Source of the DNA: Gordonia westfalica
GTDB taxonomy: Bacteria; Actinomycetota; Actinomycetes; Mycobacteriales; Mycobacteriaceae
Length of the DNA stretch: 64,000 bases
Assembly: GCF_900105725.1 (NCBI RefSeq)
Contig: NZ_FNLM01000034.1
Location: 3,100,001 to 3,164,000, forward strand
Direction of reading: 5' to 3'
The notes under the pieces are model-generated. The model was not told where the DNA came from and ran no database searches. It worked only from the letters and a program-made list of their open reading frames with translations. Positions 1 through 8,600 of this stretch are shown here, piece after piece. A program made the translations under genes and the position numbers. Each line of letters starts with the position of its first letter. The stretch's first letter is position 1.

Positions 1-719
1 CGGTTGTAGATCGTGTGCGTCGACCGGACACCGACACCGAGGTAACCGCGGGCGTCTTTCGCGGCCCGGTCGTAGCGGCCCCAGTTCCGCGGGTCCCACC
101 ACGCACCCAGCTTGTCGTCGATCTCCGCGCGGACCGTCGGGTTCCCGAGCTTGGCCAGCACGTCCCGCACCCACACGGACCGGTCAGCGAGCTGCATCCG
201 CGGTGTGAGGGTCGCGATGACGCGCAGCGGGGACCGCGGCGGGCAGCAGCAGATGACATCGCCCGGGTGGTTGACCGGAATGACGCGCGAGTCGACGTGC
301 TGGCGGCCGCGTTCCGGCGCGGCGATCCCGTAGTCGGCCAGCCCATTCGAGCCGGGGTTCGACGGGTTCGCCACCACCACAGCGCGCTTTACCTGTGGGA
401 ACTCGGCCATGATGCCCGACACGGCGAGGTCGTCGACGATGTCGGCGCCGGCCGAGTATCCGGCGAGCACGACGACCGCGTCCGGGTGGTCCGCTGCGAT
501 GATCGCCAACTCGATCCGCACATTCGTGCGGCCAAAACGTTTCGTCGTCTCGTAGTCCGGGGCGTGCGGGTTGCGCTGGCCATTGACGAACCCGTACGCC
601 GCCGGATAGTCGACCTCGACGTGCGTCCACCCGGCGCCGAGCCGATCCACGAACGGGGTCAGCATGTTCCGGCCCATCGGCTCACCGATACCGCGGACTG
701 TCACCACATAGCGGTTCAT
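1..719 (-). CDS. lysB: Lysin B, mycolylarabinogalactan esterase (3' end outside window)
   Basis: About 239 residues are visible and the frame is still open at base 1. The fold is a cutinase-like alpha/beta hydrolase. The nucleophile motif GYSAGA has its serine at about residue 89, and a cysteine-rich stretch CCCPPRSP follows at about 175. Lysin B enzymes cut the ester link between mycolic acids and arabinogalactan, so the phage must infect a mycolate-containing host. The ATG at 719 overlaps the stop of the upstream membrane-protein gene (ATGA), which fixes the start. It is the last lysis gene seen here. Confidence 0.85.
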   Translation of the reverse strand, partial: MNRYVVTVRGIGEPMGRNMLTPFVDRLGAGWTHVEVDYPAAYGFVNGQRNPHAPDYETTKRFGRTNVRIELAIIAADHPDAVVVLAGYSAGADIVDDLAVSGIMAEFPQVKRAVVVANPSNPGSNGLADYGIAAPERGRQHVDSRVIPVNHPGDVICCCPPRSPLRVIATLTPRMQLADRSVWVRDVLAKLGNPTVRAEIDDKLGAWWDPRNWGRYDRAAKDARGYLGVGVRSTHTIYN

Positions 720-1090
720 CGTCTGTCCTTCGCTTGCTCGATGAGGAGCGTCCAGATCAAGTTCGCCACTGTCACCGCGAGCGCGAAGTACAGGACGAAT
801 CGAATCTCGTTGCGCCACAGATACGCCGAGCCCGTCCACGCCGAGATACCGACCTGACCGGCGAACAGGGTCAGCGCTACAGCCAGGTACAGCACGGCCC
901 GCCCCGCATGGGTGCGTGACCACCGCGACCGGAATCCGTACAGGAGGCTGAACAGTCCGGACAGCACGGCGATCGTCACGATCAGCACGTTCGCGCCAAC
1001 CCTCGCCTCAACACCAACCAGGTCGAGGACCGGCAGCAGCACTGCACCGGCCGTCAAGGTGCCGGCCGCGCTCTTCGCTGCCCGCTTCAT
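716..1090 (-). CDS. Four-helix membrane protein of the lysis cassette
   Basis: 124 residues with four hydrophobic segments (about 10-28, 33-53, 64-84 and 97-117) and short charged ends. It lies between endolysin/holin and lysin B, overlapping both neighbours by four bases (ATGA). Multi-helix membrane proteins in this position are common in Gordonia phage lysis cassettes and are thought to work with the holin. The exact role is inferred from position. Confidence 0.65.
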   Translation of the reverse strand: MKRAAKSAAGTLTAGAVLLPVLDLVGVEARVGANVLIVTIAVLSGLFSLLYGFRSRWSRTHAGRAVLYLAVALTLFAGQVGISAWTGSAYLWRNEIRFVLYFALAVTVANLIWTLLIEQAKDRR

Positions 1091-1272
1091 GCATACCTCC
1101 GTCTCATCGCCTTCTCGATTCCCTCACCGAAGTGGTTGTGGTCGGTTTGGCGGCGGCCCTCTTTCGCCAGCCACTCCACCTCGGGACGCTGTGCCTGCAG
1201 CCGATCCAGCTCCGCGCGCGCCTCGCTGGAGCTCTCGGATTCCCGACGGCGCTGCCACGGCCAGCGCATCAC
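1087..1272 (-). CDS. Small charged protein of the lysis region
   Basis: 61 residues (60 if the second ATG is used), rich in Arg and Glu, with a predicted helix starting MRWPWQRRRES. There is no membrane segment. It overlaps the genes on both sides by four bases, so it belongs to the lysis operon. I do not recognise a function. Confidence 0.6.
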   Translation of the reverse strand: MMRWPWQRRRESESSSEARAELDRLQAQRPEVEWLAKEGRRQTDHNHFGEGIEKAMRRRYA

Positions 1273-1517
1273 TCGCTCCCTGCGATTTGCTGCTGTACCG
1301 ATTCGGCGATCCGCACCGCGGGCCGGGCGGCATCCAGCAACAGCCGGTTCTGCGCGGTGGCTTCCTCGGCCACGGTGCGCCAGTGATCGCGGTCGCTATA
1401 GGCCTGATCCAGCTGCGCTTTCGGCACCAACCGACCGAGGAGCACCAGCATGACGACTACCGCGAGGAGTGCGCCGGATGACAAGTCCGCCCACGGCAAA
1501 CCCCCGAGGGCTTCCAT
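1269..1517 (-). CDS. One-helix membrane protein with coiled coil, lysis cassette
   Basis: 82 residues: one membrane segment at about 14-33 (SGALLAVVVMLVLLGRLV), then a heptad-like, Gln/Ala/Glu-rich helix to the C terminus. Its ATG at 1517 overlaps the stop of the holin-like gene by one base. A single-helix protein with a long amphipathic tail next to a multi-helix holin is a recurrent pair in actinophage lysis cassettes. It could act as an accessory holin or spanin-like factor; that is inference. Confidence 0.65.
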   Translation of the reverse strand: MEALGGLPWADLSSGALLAVVVMLVLLGRLVPKAQLDQAYSDRDHWRTVAEEATAQNRLLLDAARPAVRIAESVQQQIAGSE

Positions 1518-1990
1518 CAGTCGTCGGCGGAATCGGGCGCAGCGTGGCGGGGAGGCAGTCCGAGGTCCGCGCGCTGCACTCTCTCGTCCCGGAGTGTGTT
1601 GGTGATGAAGGGTTGTCGTTGATCGCGGTGGATTGTTGCGTTCACCGTGGGAGTCACCTGGGGGCGCGTCACCAGCAGGCCGAGCACCAGCGGTGCGGCG
1701 GCGAGAATCGCGCCCTGCTGCTGATCGGTGAGGTCGAATCCGAACGCGACCAACAGCGGCAGTCCGGTGCCGATGACACCGACGATCGCCGGAAGAACGG
1801 TCTCGCGGACGGTGATGACCACTATCAGCGACAGCACCGCGTTGACGAACGCCTGGATGATGCCCTGGGTCTCGGTGGATACGTTGATGCCGAACGCGAC
1901 GACCAGCGCGACCGCGGACATGATCGCCGCCGTCCACGCCGCGGGCTCGCGACCGAACACCAGCGTGGGGGTATGAGTGGGTACAGACAC
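1517..1990 (-). CDS. Holin-like membrane protein
   Basis: 157 residues with about four hydrophobic segments between residues 18 and 112, then a polar charged tail. I chose the GTG at 1990 because AGAAGGAG lies seven bases before it; longer readings have no comparable ribosome site. It directly follows the endolysin gene. Size, topology and place fit a holin, but no sequence motif proves this. Confidence 0.7.
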   Translation of the reverse strand: MSVPTHTPTLVFGREPAAWTAAIMSAVALVVAFGINVSTETQGIIQAFVNAVLSLIVVITVRETVLPAIVGVIGTGLPLLVAFGFDLTDQQQGAILAAAPLVLGLLVTRPQVTPTVNATIHRDQRQPFITNTLRDERVQRADLGLPPRHAAPDSADD

Positions 1991-2015
1991 GGTGAAACTC
2001 CTTCTGTGAGTGGGG

Positions 2016-3128
2016 TCAGCGACCCGGGGGGATGTACAGGTAGTCACCGCGATCGAGCTTCACGGTGCCGTTGCGATCGCACAGCAGAGCGCCGTGCTCG
2101 AAGTCCTGGCGGATGATGCCGTCCTGCTCGTATTCGTCGGAGATGGCGAAGCCGAGCGAGCCCTCGTGCCACTGCTCGCGGGCGTAGCGCTCGCCGATCT
2201 GGCCGTACAGGGCGTAGCCGTCGTGGCCGTAGCGGCGCTGGATAGCACCGTTCTTGAAGCCCTGGACGTCGCCGAGGAACAGGTCGGGGATAACGTTGCC
2301 GTCGGCGTTCTTCGCCGGAATCAGGGCGTGATACTTCAGCGGGACACCGAGTAGACCGTTCTCGAAGTCGAATCGCTCGTATACGTCGAGGATCGCGGTG
2401 GGGACCGGGACCGTGGAGTTGGTCGCGGCCAGCCAGTAGATGTTGCCGCGCTCGTAGCGCCGGACCTTGCCCGAGACGCTGCCGCGAAGCGGGAGTTCGC
2501 CCGACGTCGGGGCGCCGAGCCACGGGGAGAACGAGCGGACGTGGTCGATCTCGTTGCGAATCACGCGCGGCGGGATCGGTGCGCCGAGTTCGGCCATGAC
2601 CGCGGCGATGTCGGAACGCCGCTTGGACATGTTCATGCCGCCCGGATCCCACTTGCCCTGTGCCGCGCCGGCCCACTCCTTGTGCCCAATCGTGTTGCAC
2701 GCCAAGCTGCCGTGCTTCTTGGTCTTCGCGACCAGATGGATGATCGCGTTGATCCGCACACCGTTCCAGTACTGAATCGAGCCCCAGCCCTCGGTGCCGT
2801 TGTTGTCCATCTCCATGCCGGTGAGCTGGGCGTTGACGTCGCGAATGCCGTAACCGGAGCCGCTGCCACCGTGCCAGGCGATGCCGTAGCCACAGATCAC
2901 GAGCTTTCCGTTGCGCGGCAGGAAGAACTGCGAGCACAGCCCGAGGCTCGGATGGTTGGCGATCGACCACGGCGAGGAGTTGCCGGACGCGCCGGTGTGG
3001 TGGTCCATGTTGCCCCAGAGCGGCGAGATCATGTCGCCGTGTCCTCGGGTGCGAGCGCCGTCGAGCAGCGTCGCCTTGATGACGGGGTCCTTCTGTAGCC
3101 GCTCGTAGACGGCGATCGGATCAGCCAT
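2016..3128 (-). CDS. lysA: Endolysin: N-acetylmuramoyl-L-alanine amidase with LGFP repeats
   Basis: 370 residues. The N-terminal half is a zinc amidase of the Amidase_2/PGRP type: MDHHTGA (His43, His44), GHKEW (His149), and the K-x-D pair at Lys159/Asp161. The C-terminal half (about 215-365) has repeated FENGLLGVP, FKNGAIQRRYG, HEGSLGFAISDEY and FEHGALL units typical of LGFP repeats, which bind the arabinogalactan-mycolate wall. It cleaves the amide between muramic acid and the stem peptide. The ATG at 3128 follows GGAGGT. Confidence 0.88.
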   Translation of the reverse strand: MADPIAVYERLQKDPVIKATLLDGARTRGHGDMISPLWGNMDHHTGASGNSSPWSIANHPSLGLCSQFFLPRNGKLVICGYGIAWHGGSGSGYGIRDVNAQLTGMEMDNNGTEGWGSIQYWNGVRINAIIHLVAKTKKHGSLACNTIGHKEWAGAAQGKWDPGGMNMSKRRSDIAAVMAELGAPIPPRVIRNEIDHVRSFSPWLGAPTSGELPLRGSVSGKVRRYERGNIYWLAATNSTVPVPTAILDVYERFDFENGLLGVPLKYHALIPAKNADGNVIPDLFLGDVQGFKNGAIQRRYGHDGYALYGQIGERYAREQWHEGSLGFAISDEYEQDGIIRQDFEHGALLCDRNGTVKLDRGDYLYIPPGR

Positions 3129-3131
3129 GGT

Positions 3132-3147
3132 CAGTACCTCCGTACTG
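3132..3147 (-). promoter_or_regulatory. Hairpin displaying the lysA Shine-Dalgarno
   Basis: On the coding strand CAGTAC and GTACTG form a perfect six-base stem whose loop is GGAG, the core of the lysA ribosome site, just before the ATG at 3128. The inverted repeat is visible directly. A role in setting endolysin translation is only a suggestion. Confidence 0.35.
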
Positions 3148-3173
3148 GGTGGTGGGTTGGCTTGCTGGATAGG

Positions 3174-4820
3174 TCATTCGCTCAGTGCGGCTCGTGTGAG
3201 CCAGGTGCCGAATCGGCGGATCTTGCCCAGGGCGATCGACCCGGGTTCGCGTTCGGCGTCGGGCCGTCCGATCTGCAGCGTCAACTTGCCGCGCACGCTG
3301 CGTGAGTCCTCGTAGGTGATCTCTTCGAGGTACTCGACCTCGACCTTCCCGTCGGCCATCTGCACACCGACGAGGTCGCCGAGCTGCAGGTCCTTGCCGA
3401 TGTAGTAGGGCGATCCGTTCTGCACCGAGATGGCGTGCGAGATGTACGGTCTCGTCGCCCAGTGCGCCGACTTCATCCCCGACAGCGTCTCCATCGACAG
3501 TCCGGTCGACGACGACTCGGCGAACGTCTCCTTGAACCGCCACGGACCGGCCTCGTTGGCGCGCTGGATGTCCTCGGAGGTGTGGAACGCCATGACGGTG
3601 TCCTTGACGACACCCTCGAACGCGCCGAGCTCGAGGTTCGTCAGGAACGGCAGGATCGGTGCCGCCGCACCGCCGGTCGCGGCGACCAGCGCGGCGCCGA
3701 CCGCCGCCCCGATCCCCGACAGCAGCATGTTGGCGCCGGTGACCAGCAGCGTGTTGACCCACTCCGGCGACTTGCCACCAGCGGTCACCCGCGACGCCAT
3801 CGCCGTGTGGGTGGTCTGCTCGTACTCGTCTGCGGGCGTGTACTTCCCGGTGGTGTACACCGCGATCGGCTTGTTCGCGATCGTCCCCTCGACCTTGTCG
3901 AGGTACTCCTGGTAGCGGTCGTCGCCGAGGATCGGATACAGCACCCAGCCGAGCAGGTCGGTACCCATCTGGATGCCGGTGCGGAAGAATCCGTCGATCG
4001 CGGTGCCGGTCCAGCCGACCGGTTGGCCCTTCTCGACGAAGTCGAGGATCAGCTTCGGCCGGTCGAGATGGATGAATTCGGGGAACGGCTGCGGGTCGAC
4101 GTCGGGGTCGAAGAACTGGTAGACGATCTGCAGGTCGTTGGCCTGGCACACCTCGGTGAAGGCGGTGAGCGCCTCGTCCATCCGCCACGACGCCGAATCC
4201 CATTTCGAGGTGTCGCCGATGAACTTGTTGCGCGGGTTGACGATGATCGGGTGCAGCGCCTTCTTCACCACGTTCCACGCGTCGGGCGCGAACAGGTTGC
4301 CCGTCGGGATCGAGAACAACTCGCCCTGCAGCCGAACGAGGTTCGCGGCCAACGCCAGCGCGCACATGCTGGCCGACGGCCCCAGCCCGAACCAGTACTT
4401 GATCGGCTGGAACTCGGCCACCGACCACGGGCACGGCCACAACCGGATCCACGCCAGGTGCTCCAGCGCGCCGATCGCCTCGACCTCGTAGTAGCGCTTC
4501 AACCCCTTACGGGTGCGGGTGAACTTCGTGATGAACCACAACGTCGTGTAGCCCGGGAGCCGGACCACGATCGGCCGGACCGTCGCCTTCGGCTGCCCGT
4601 CGAGATAGTCGCCGTAGTGGTCGTCGCACGGCAGGAGCATCGTCAGCCCGCCGGCCGCCGACTTCTTGTCGGTGAACTTGAGGTCTTGGTAGTCGCCGGA
4701 GATAGACCAAATCGCCATCTCCTTGGTGCGGAGCTCGACGACCGCCTTCGGGTTCTTGTAGGTGTCCCGCTCGGACTGTTCGTCGTGGGTGAGCGTCGCG
4801 AACGCACCGCGGACGCTCAC
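3174..4820 (-). CDS. Minor tail protein (Gp37-like)
   Basis: 548 residues from a GTG at 4820 that overlaps the previous stop (GTGA). It starts with a beta-rich domain and carries one hydrophobic stretch in the middle (about 375-405, GIGAAVGAALVAATGGAAA). It resembles the long tail-tip proteins annotated as Gp37-like in actinophages and follows the distal tail gene directly. It is probably part of the baseplate hub. No enzymatic motif is visible. Confidence 0.75.
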   Translation of the reverse strand: MSVRGAFATLTHDEQSERDTYKNPKAVVELRTKEMAIWSISGDYQDLKFTDKKSAAGGLTMLLPCDDHYGDYLDGQPKATVRPIVVRLPGYTTLWFITKFTRTRKGLKRYYEVEAIGALEHLAWIRLWPCPWSVAEFQPIKYWFGLGPSASMCALALAANLVRLQGELFSIPTGNLFAPDAWNVVKKALHPIIVNPRNKFIGDTSKWDSASWRMDEALTAFTEVCQANDLQIVYQFFDPDVDPQPFPEFIHLDRPKLILDFVEKGQPVGWTGTAIDGFFRTGIQMGTDLLGWVLYPILGDDRYQEYLDKVEGTIANKPIAVYTTGKYTPADEYEQTTHTAMASRVTAGGKSPEWVNTLLVTGANMLLSGIGAAVGAALVAATGGAAAPILPFLTNLELGAFEGVVKDTVMAFHTSEDIQRANEAGPWRFKETFAESSSTGLSMETLSGMKSAHWATRPYISHAISVQNGSPYYIGKDLQLGDLVGVQMADGKVEVEYLEEITYEDSRSVRGKLTLQIGRPDAEREPGSIALGKIRRFGTWLTRAALSE

Positions 4821-5677
4821 AGCAGACCCTCGTGCTGCTGGCGGCAGATGACCCACAGCTCGGTGTTGGCGTTGCCGCCGGTGACGGTGATGTCGACGCG
4901 CGTCACCTCACCCTCCGGGACCGGGTGGGTGTACTTGCGGCCCTTCATCAGTGGCCACAGGTTGCGGCCCGTCTTCGCCGACCGGATCGTCGGGCGCGCC
5001 TCGTCGGTGTTGATCAGGATCGTCTCGCCCGCCAGGACGGTGAACGGGTGATCGACGTCGTTGCCGGCGTACCGCAACCGCAACCGTCCCGGCCCCTGGA
5101 ACGCGAACTGCGGCCACGCCTGCCACAGCGGGCCCGGGTAGATCGACACCGACCCCTTGCCCGTGTTGGTCGTGTTCTTCCACGAGTCGGCGTGATCGGC
5201 GGCCCGCGGGATCGGGTGCTCGACGATCAGCATCAGTTCGAAGTTGGCGGCCGACGTCCTGCTCGGGTCGAAGGGGAACGTCGGCTTCAGGTAGCCGAGC
5301 CGTGCGGCAACCCACCGCCACCCGGTGGAGTTGGTGTACACCGCGAGCCACCCGACCTCGTGCCGGCGGATGAGGGTCCGCAGGTGCTCGACGCGGCGCC
5401 GGAAGTCGTCCGGGTTGGCGCCGAGGATGAACAGCGGCACATCGAGTTCCGCGTGATCGAGGGTCTCGCCGACATAGTCCTCGCCCCACTGGCGGGCGGC
5501 GGCATCGAACAGCGCCTTCACGTCGAGGTGCCCGATGCCATCGATCCCGCCCGTCGACAACCACGCACCCAGTTCGGGTGGCGCGGTCTTCTTCGCACCC
5601 GACAGGCGGACGCGTTCGCCCTTCGGCGAGATCCACTCGACGATCGTGTGATCGGTCAGGACTGCACGGTTGTTCAT
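4817..5677 (-). CDS. Distal tail protein / minor tail protein
   Basis: 286 residues starting MNNRAVLTDHTIVEWISPKG. The ATG at 5677 overlaps the tape-measure stop as ATGA; a GTG six bases upstream is less likely. Predicted beta-rich content, with a PNPDD-like loop and a carboxyl beta-sandwich region. The position directly after the tape measure is that of Dit proteins, which join the tail tube to the tip. Assignment rests on position and general character. Confidence 0.75.
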   Translation of the reverse strand: MNNRAVLTDHTIVEWISPKGERVRLSGAKKTAPPELGAWLSTGGIDGIGHLDVKALFDAAARQWGEDYVGETLDHAELDVPLFILGANPDDFRRRVEHLRTLIRRHEVGWLAVYTNSTGWRWVAARLGYLKPTFPFDPSRTSAANFELMLIVEHPIPRAADHADSWKNTTNTGKGSVSIYPGPLWQAWPQFAFQGPGRLRLRYAGNDVDHPFTVLAGETILINTDEARPTIRSAKTGRNLWPLMKGRKYTHPVPEGEVTRVDITVTGGNANTELWVICRQQHEGLL

Positions 5678-8600
5678 CCCCACCCGCCCACGAGTTGTTC
5701 GGACCGGGTCGCGCGGCGAACCTCGCGGCCGGTCTTGAGTGCTGCCTCATCCGGGTCATGCGTGTACTGGTTCTCGACCCACACGAGCGGGGCGTCGCGG
5801 TGCCCGGTCGACGACTGGGAGTCGTCGCCTTCGTTCGGCATCCGACCGCTCGACCGCATCGCCGCGGCACCGAGGTCGGCGACGGACTTGAACTCGGCCG
5901 CCGACGGCAACGCCTCGAGCATCGAATCGATCGACGCCCACTGCGCGCCGTTGAGGATCGGTTCGGGACGCTTCGACAGGTTGAGCGCGAGGCCACCCGG
6001 TTTGAGCCAGCCACCCTGGTCGTAGATCCCGAACTTGTCGACGAGCTCAGTCGCCCTCGGCATACGCTCGGCATACTTCCCGGGGAACGCGCTGCGCTGC
6101 ACCGCCTGTGCCGCGGCACCCATGTCCATCGTTTCCCAGCCGGGAATCTTCATCAGCGCGTCGTAGAACATCTTCGCCGAGCGGTGCGGATCCATCCGGT
6201 CGGCGACAGTGCCCCACCCTGCCTGCCGTTGCTGGAATAGGCCGATCGAGTCGTGGTCAGAGCTGACGGCGTCGTGCGGGAATTTCAGCGATTCCGGGAC
6301 GGCGTTGTTGGCGTACATCTTCATCGGGTCGCCGACCTCGACGAGCGCCGTCGCGTTTCCGATGATCGCGGCCCGCTTGGACAGACCCATCTTCTTCGCC
6401 TGCTCGGTGATGGCGAACGGGTACTTCTCCCAGCCACCTGGCGCGAGGTCGGGCATCTTCGTCGTTGACGGCGTCTGCCCCTGCTCGATCGTCGTGCCGT
6501 CGCCGTACACCGGGTCTGTCGCGCTGGGCGTCGTCGTGGTGCTCAGCGAGCTGGTGCCCGCACCGCCGGCCGTACTGGCTGATGCGGCGTCCCCTGGTCG
6601 AGGGATGAGACCGGAGATGGTGTCGAAGATCTTCCCGAACCCGAAGAAGTCGGCGGTGTCCTTGGCCATCGACTCGGCCGCCACCATCGGGGTGTCGCGG
6701 ATCGTGGTCGCGCTGGCGCGGTACCCCTCGATCCGGGCGGTGCTGTCCTCGAGCGCCTTGCGCTCCATGTCGTGACGCTTCTGCACCGCGGCGAGTTGCT
6801 GACCGGTGAGGCCCTTGATCTCCTGCTCGTGGCGCGCGGTCATCTGATCGGAGATCTGCTGCTGCGCCGCGCTCGCCGCCTCCGGCGACTGCCCCGAGAA
6901 CACAGACCGGAACGCCTCCATCATGTCCTTGACGGTGGTGAGCTGGTCCCAGTTGAGGACCGCCTCGGGCTTGCCAGTTTCGTTGCGCACCAACGACAGA
7001 CCCCTCGGCAGGTAACCGCCCTGGTCGCGCAGCAGACCGCCGAGAGCCTTGAACGGCGACTTCACCACGTTCGTGACGATCGAGGTGACCTTCTTCGCCG
7101 CGTCGTACGCACCCTTGAGCTTGTCTCCGAGCTTCGCCGCCAGATTGAACGCCGTCTCGATCGCCTTCGTCTTGGTGATGTCGAAGATCTTCGGCGGGAT
7201 TCCCAGCCACTCCGGGGGCGGCGAACCGACGATCGACGTCAGGCCCTGCTTGATGGGATTCAGTGCCTTGTCGATGATCTCGGAGATCTTCTTCTTGACG
7301 ATATTGAGCATCTCCGCGGTCGACGGGCCGCCGAATCCGTCGGTGACGAGGCCCTCGGGCACGACGTTCGGGTTGACGTTCTGCGGCTTCCACCACAGGT
7401 GCGGGTGGTCCATGTGGTTCTGCGTTGGCGATCCGCGGTCGCCCATCGGCTCGCGCCGCATCTTCGGCGGGTACCACATCGCCTGTTGCCAGATGGAGTG
7501 CTGCAGTGGGAACTTCGGGTTGTTGGCGTGCGCGAAAGCATTCACCTGGTCGCCGAGCTTCTTGTCCGAGCCGACCATCACGTCGAGCGCGCGGCCCGAC
7601 GGGTGCTCGTCGAAGTTGTCCTGGCGGTAGCCGCCGATGTCCTTGATCTTCGGCCACAGCTTGAAGATGATGCGGCGCATCAGCTGACCGATCGCCTGCA
7701 ACCCGCCCTCACCGGGCATCGGGGAGAGCTTCTGCCCCGCCGCGACCGCGCCGCCCTTCTCGAAACGAGGCAGCGGGCCGCCCTCGGACACCGGGCTCAG
7801 CCCGCCGGGGGTCCAGGTGAACGGGCGCCCGGAGTCGACCATGTTGCGCATCCGGTACATCGCGCCGTGACCGCCGGCACGTCGGACGTCACGCACGTCC
7901 CACACGTGTTCGTCGGGCATCATCAGCGCGTGGACGGAGTCCTTGCCCCGCTTGGCACCTGACCCCATCGGGACGGGGCCGCCGTCCTTGAACGCGACCT
8001 CGGCGACAGGCTTCATCGGGTTGAGCCCGGGGAGGAATCCGGCGATTGTGTTCCACGCGGGCAGCAGGCCCTTGTTCCAGACGGTGCCGAGGACGAAGTT
8101 GATCGGCTTCGCGACGAAGCTCTTGATCTTGTCCCAGGCGTTGCCGATCCCGGTGACGATGGTGTCGAAGAATCCGCCGACGGCGCTCAGTCCGGACTTG
8201 AGGGCATCCCACGCGGGGGTGATGATGTTGTCGACGACCCAACGGATTCCGGCGCCGAGGGCATCCCAGGTGGGCTTGATCACGTTGTTCCACAGGAATT
8301 TGAACGCTTCGCCGAGGATGTCGAGGCTGCGGCGGAACGAGTCCCACGCGGGCTTGATCAGGGTGTTCCACACCCAGCCGATGACGCCGCCGATTCCACG
8401 CATCGCGGGACCAATGACGGTGTTCCACAGCCACATCACGACGGGTCCGACGACGTTGCGGAACAGGCCAACCCACAGACCGAAGTAGAGTTTCGCTGCG
8501 TTCCACGCGACGCTGATCACCCATTTGATGGCGTTGAAGGCTGGCGTGATGACGTTGCGCCACAGCCACATCACGACAGCGCCGACGGCGCGGAGCGCGG

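Noticed and set aside
3435-5051. Long plus-strand frame of 538 codons opposite the minor tail genes
   Set aside because: It is Arg/Val-rich and lacks domains. It is the antisense of two clear tail genes, a known effect of GC-rich codon use.
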